Shown: piece after piece, positions 63,961 through 64,000 of the stretch | Position numbering within the stretch: position 1 is the stretch's first letter | Layout of the letters: each line of letters opens with the position of its first letter | Assembly: GCA_016790075.1 (NCBI GenBank) | Contig: JAEUPP010000024.1 | Location: 62,001-126,000 of the forward strand | DNA length: 64,000 bases | Direction: 5' to 3' | Source of the DNA: Rhodanobacteraceae bacterium | GTDB lineage: Bacteria > Pseudomonadota > Gammaproteobacteria > Xanthomonadales > Rhodanobacteraceae | Notes under the pieces: model-generated | Databases searched by the model: none | Seen by the model: the letters and a program-made list of their open reading frames with translations, nothing else | Told to the model about the DNA's origin: nothing | Made by a program: the position numbers and the translations under genes

Positions 63961-64000
63961 CGGCAGCGACAGCAGCTGCCCCATGGTGACCCAGCCAAAG
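63865..64000 (-). CDS. lgt: Prolipoprotein diacylglyceryl transferase, C-terminal end only
   Basis: The minus-strand frame entering from the right edge reads FGWVTMGQLLSLPLVLLGIGLLL and then a short polar tail to a stop at 63865. The motif with W-x-T-M-G-Q-x-L-S-x-P is the last membrane segment of Lgt, which attaches the diacylglyceryl group to prolipoprotein cysteines. About 45 codons lie in the window; the rest is beyond 64000. Confidence 0.85.
   Translation of the reverse strand, partial: FGWVTMGQLLSLPLVLLGIGLLLASQRQPLPVVPAQAADRRNTK

Overview
The window looks like about 64 kb of chromosome from a high-GC gammaproteobacterium, most likely in or near the Xanthomonadales (Lysobacterales). 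The basis is GC-rich coding throughout, housekeeping genes of that type (pyrD, murB, corC, corA, the end of lgt), a DUF1800/DUF1501 pair, exported proteins with IPTL-CTERM-like tails, and exported proteins ending in an F-x-x-(G/E)-F-(E/Q) tail. The assignment is an inference; no rRNA or marker tree was available.

Positions 1-18047 are a composite integrated island ending at the 3' end of a tRNA-Arg(CCU) gene (18047-18123, minus strand). Its left part is a tightly coupled leftward operon. It encodes a 153-aa HTH protein, an 82-aa protein, a GmtY-like recombinase, a GmtZ/VPA1269-like integrase and a GmtX-like protein cut by the window edge. This resembles a gamma-mobile-trio (GMT) module with two extra leading genes. 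Next come a MobA/MobL relaxase, a 274-aa unknown protein preceded by a cluster of four hairpins, and a divergent pair whose second gene is TraD-like. Then follow a HEPN/MNT toxin-antitoxin pair, a tyrosine recombinase, about 1 kb without a gene, a trypsin-like protease, two very small membrane proteins, and a second tyrosine recombinase with an excisionase-like partner beside the tRNA.

Positions 18439-43083 are mostly chromosomal. They hold an ALDH7-type dehydrogenase (amaB) with a clear terminator and an IS4-family element with 16-bp inverted repeats and a 10-bp target duplication. Two paralogous giant exported proteins (1497 and 2751 aa) follow, with SdrD_B-like, GEVED and DUF11-like domains and IPTL-CTERM-like tails. 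The second has eight GEVED repeats where the first has one, and both have a matching 172-nt leader. Then come an exported TolB-like protein with a CxxCH motif and a discoidin-like end, pyrD-murB, and DUF1800-DUF1501.

Positions 43200-55750 are a second accessory block. A leftward RHS protein carries a YwqJ-like deaminase tip, with an immunity candidate and other small genes behind it. A rightward four-gene operon carries a type III restriction-modification pair followed by RhuM and a DUF6155-like protein. The remains of an IS66 transposase close the block.

From 55989 to the end the sequence returns to chromosomal genes: corC, a DUF4105 membrane protein, a periplasmic solute-binding protein, a degenerate-GGDEF/EAL protein, an unknown membrane-anchored protein, corA, a frameshifted gene fragment, and the end of lgt.
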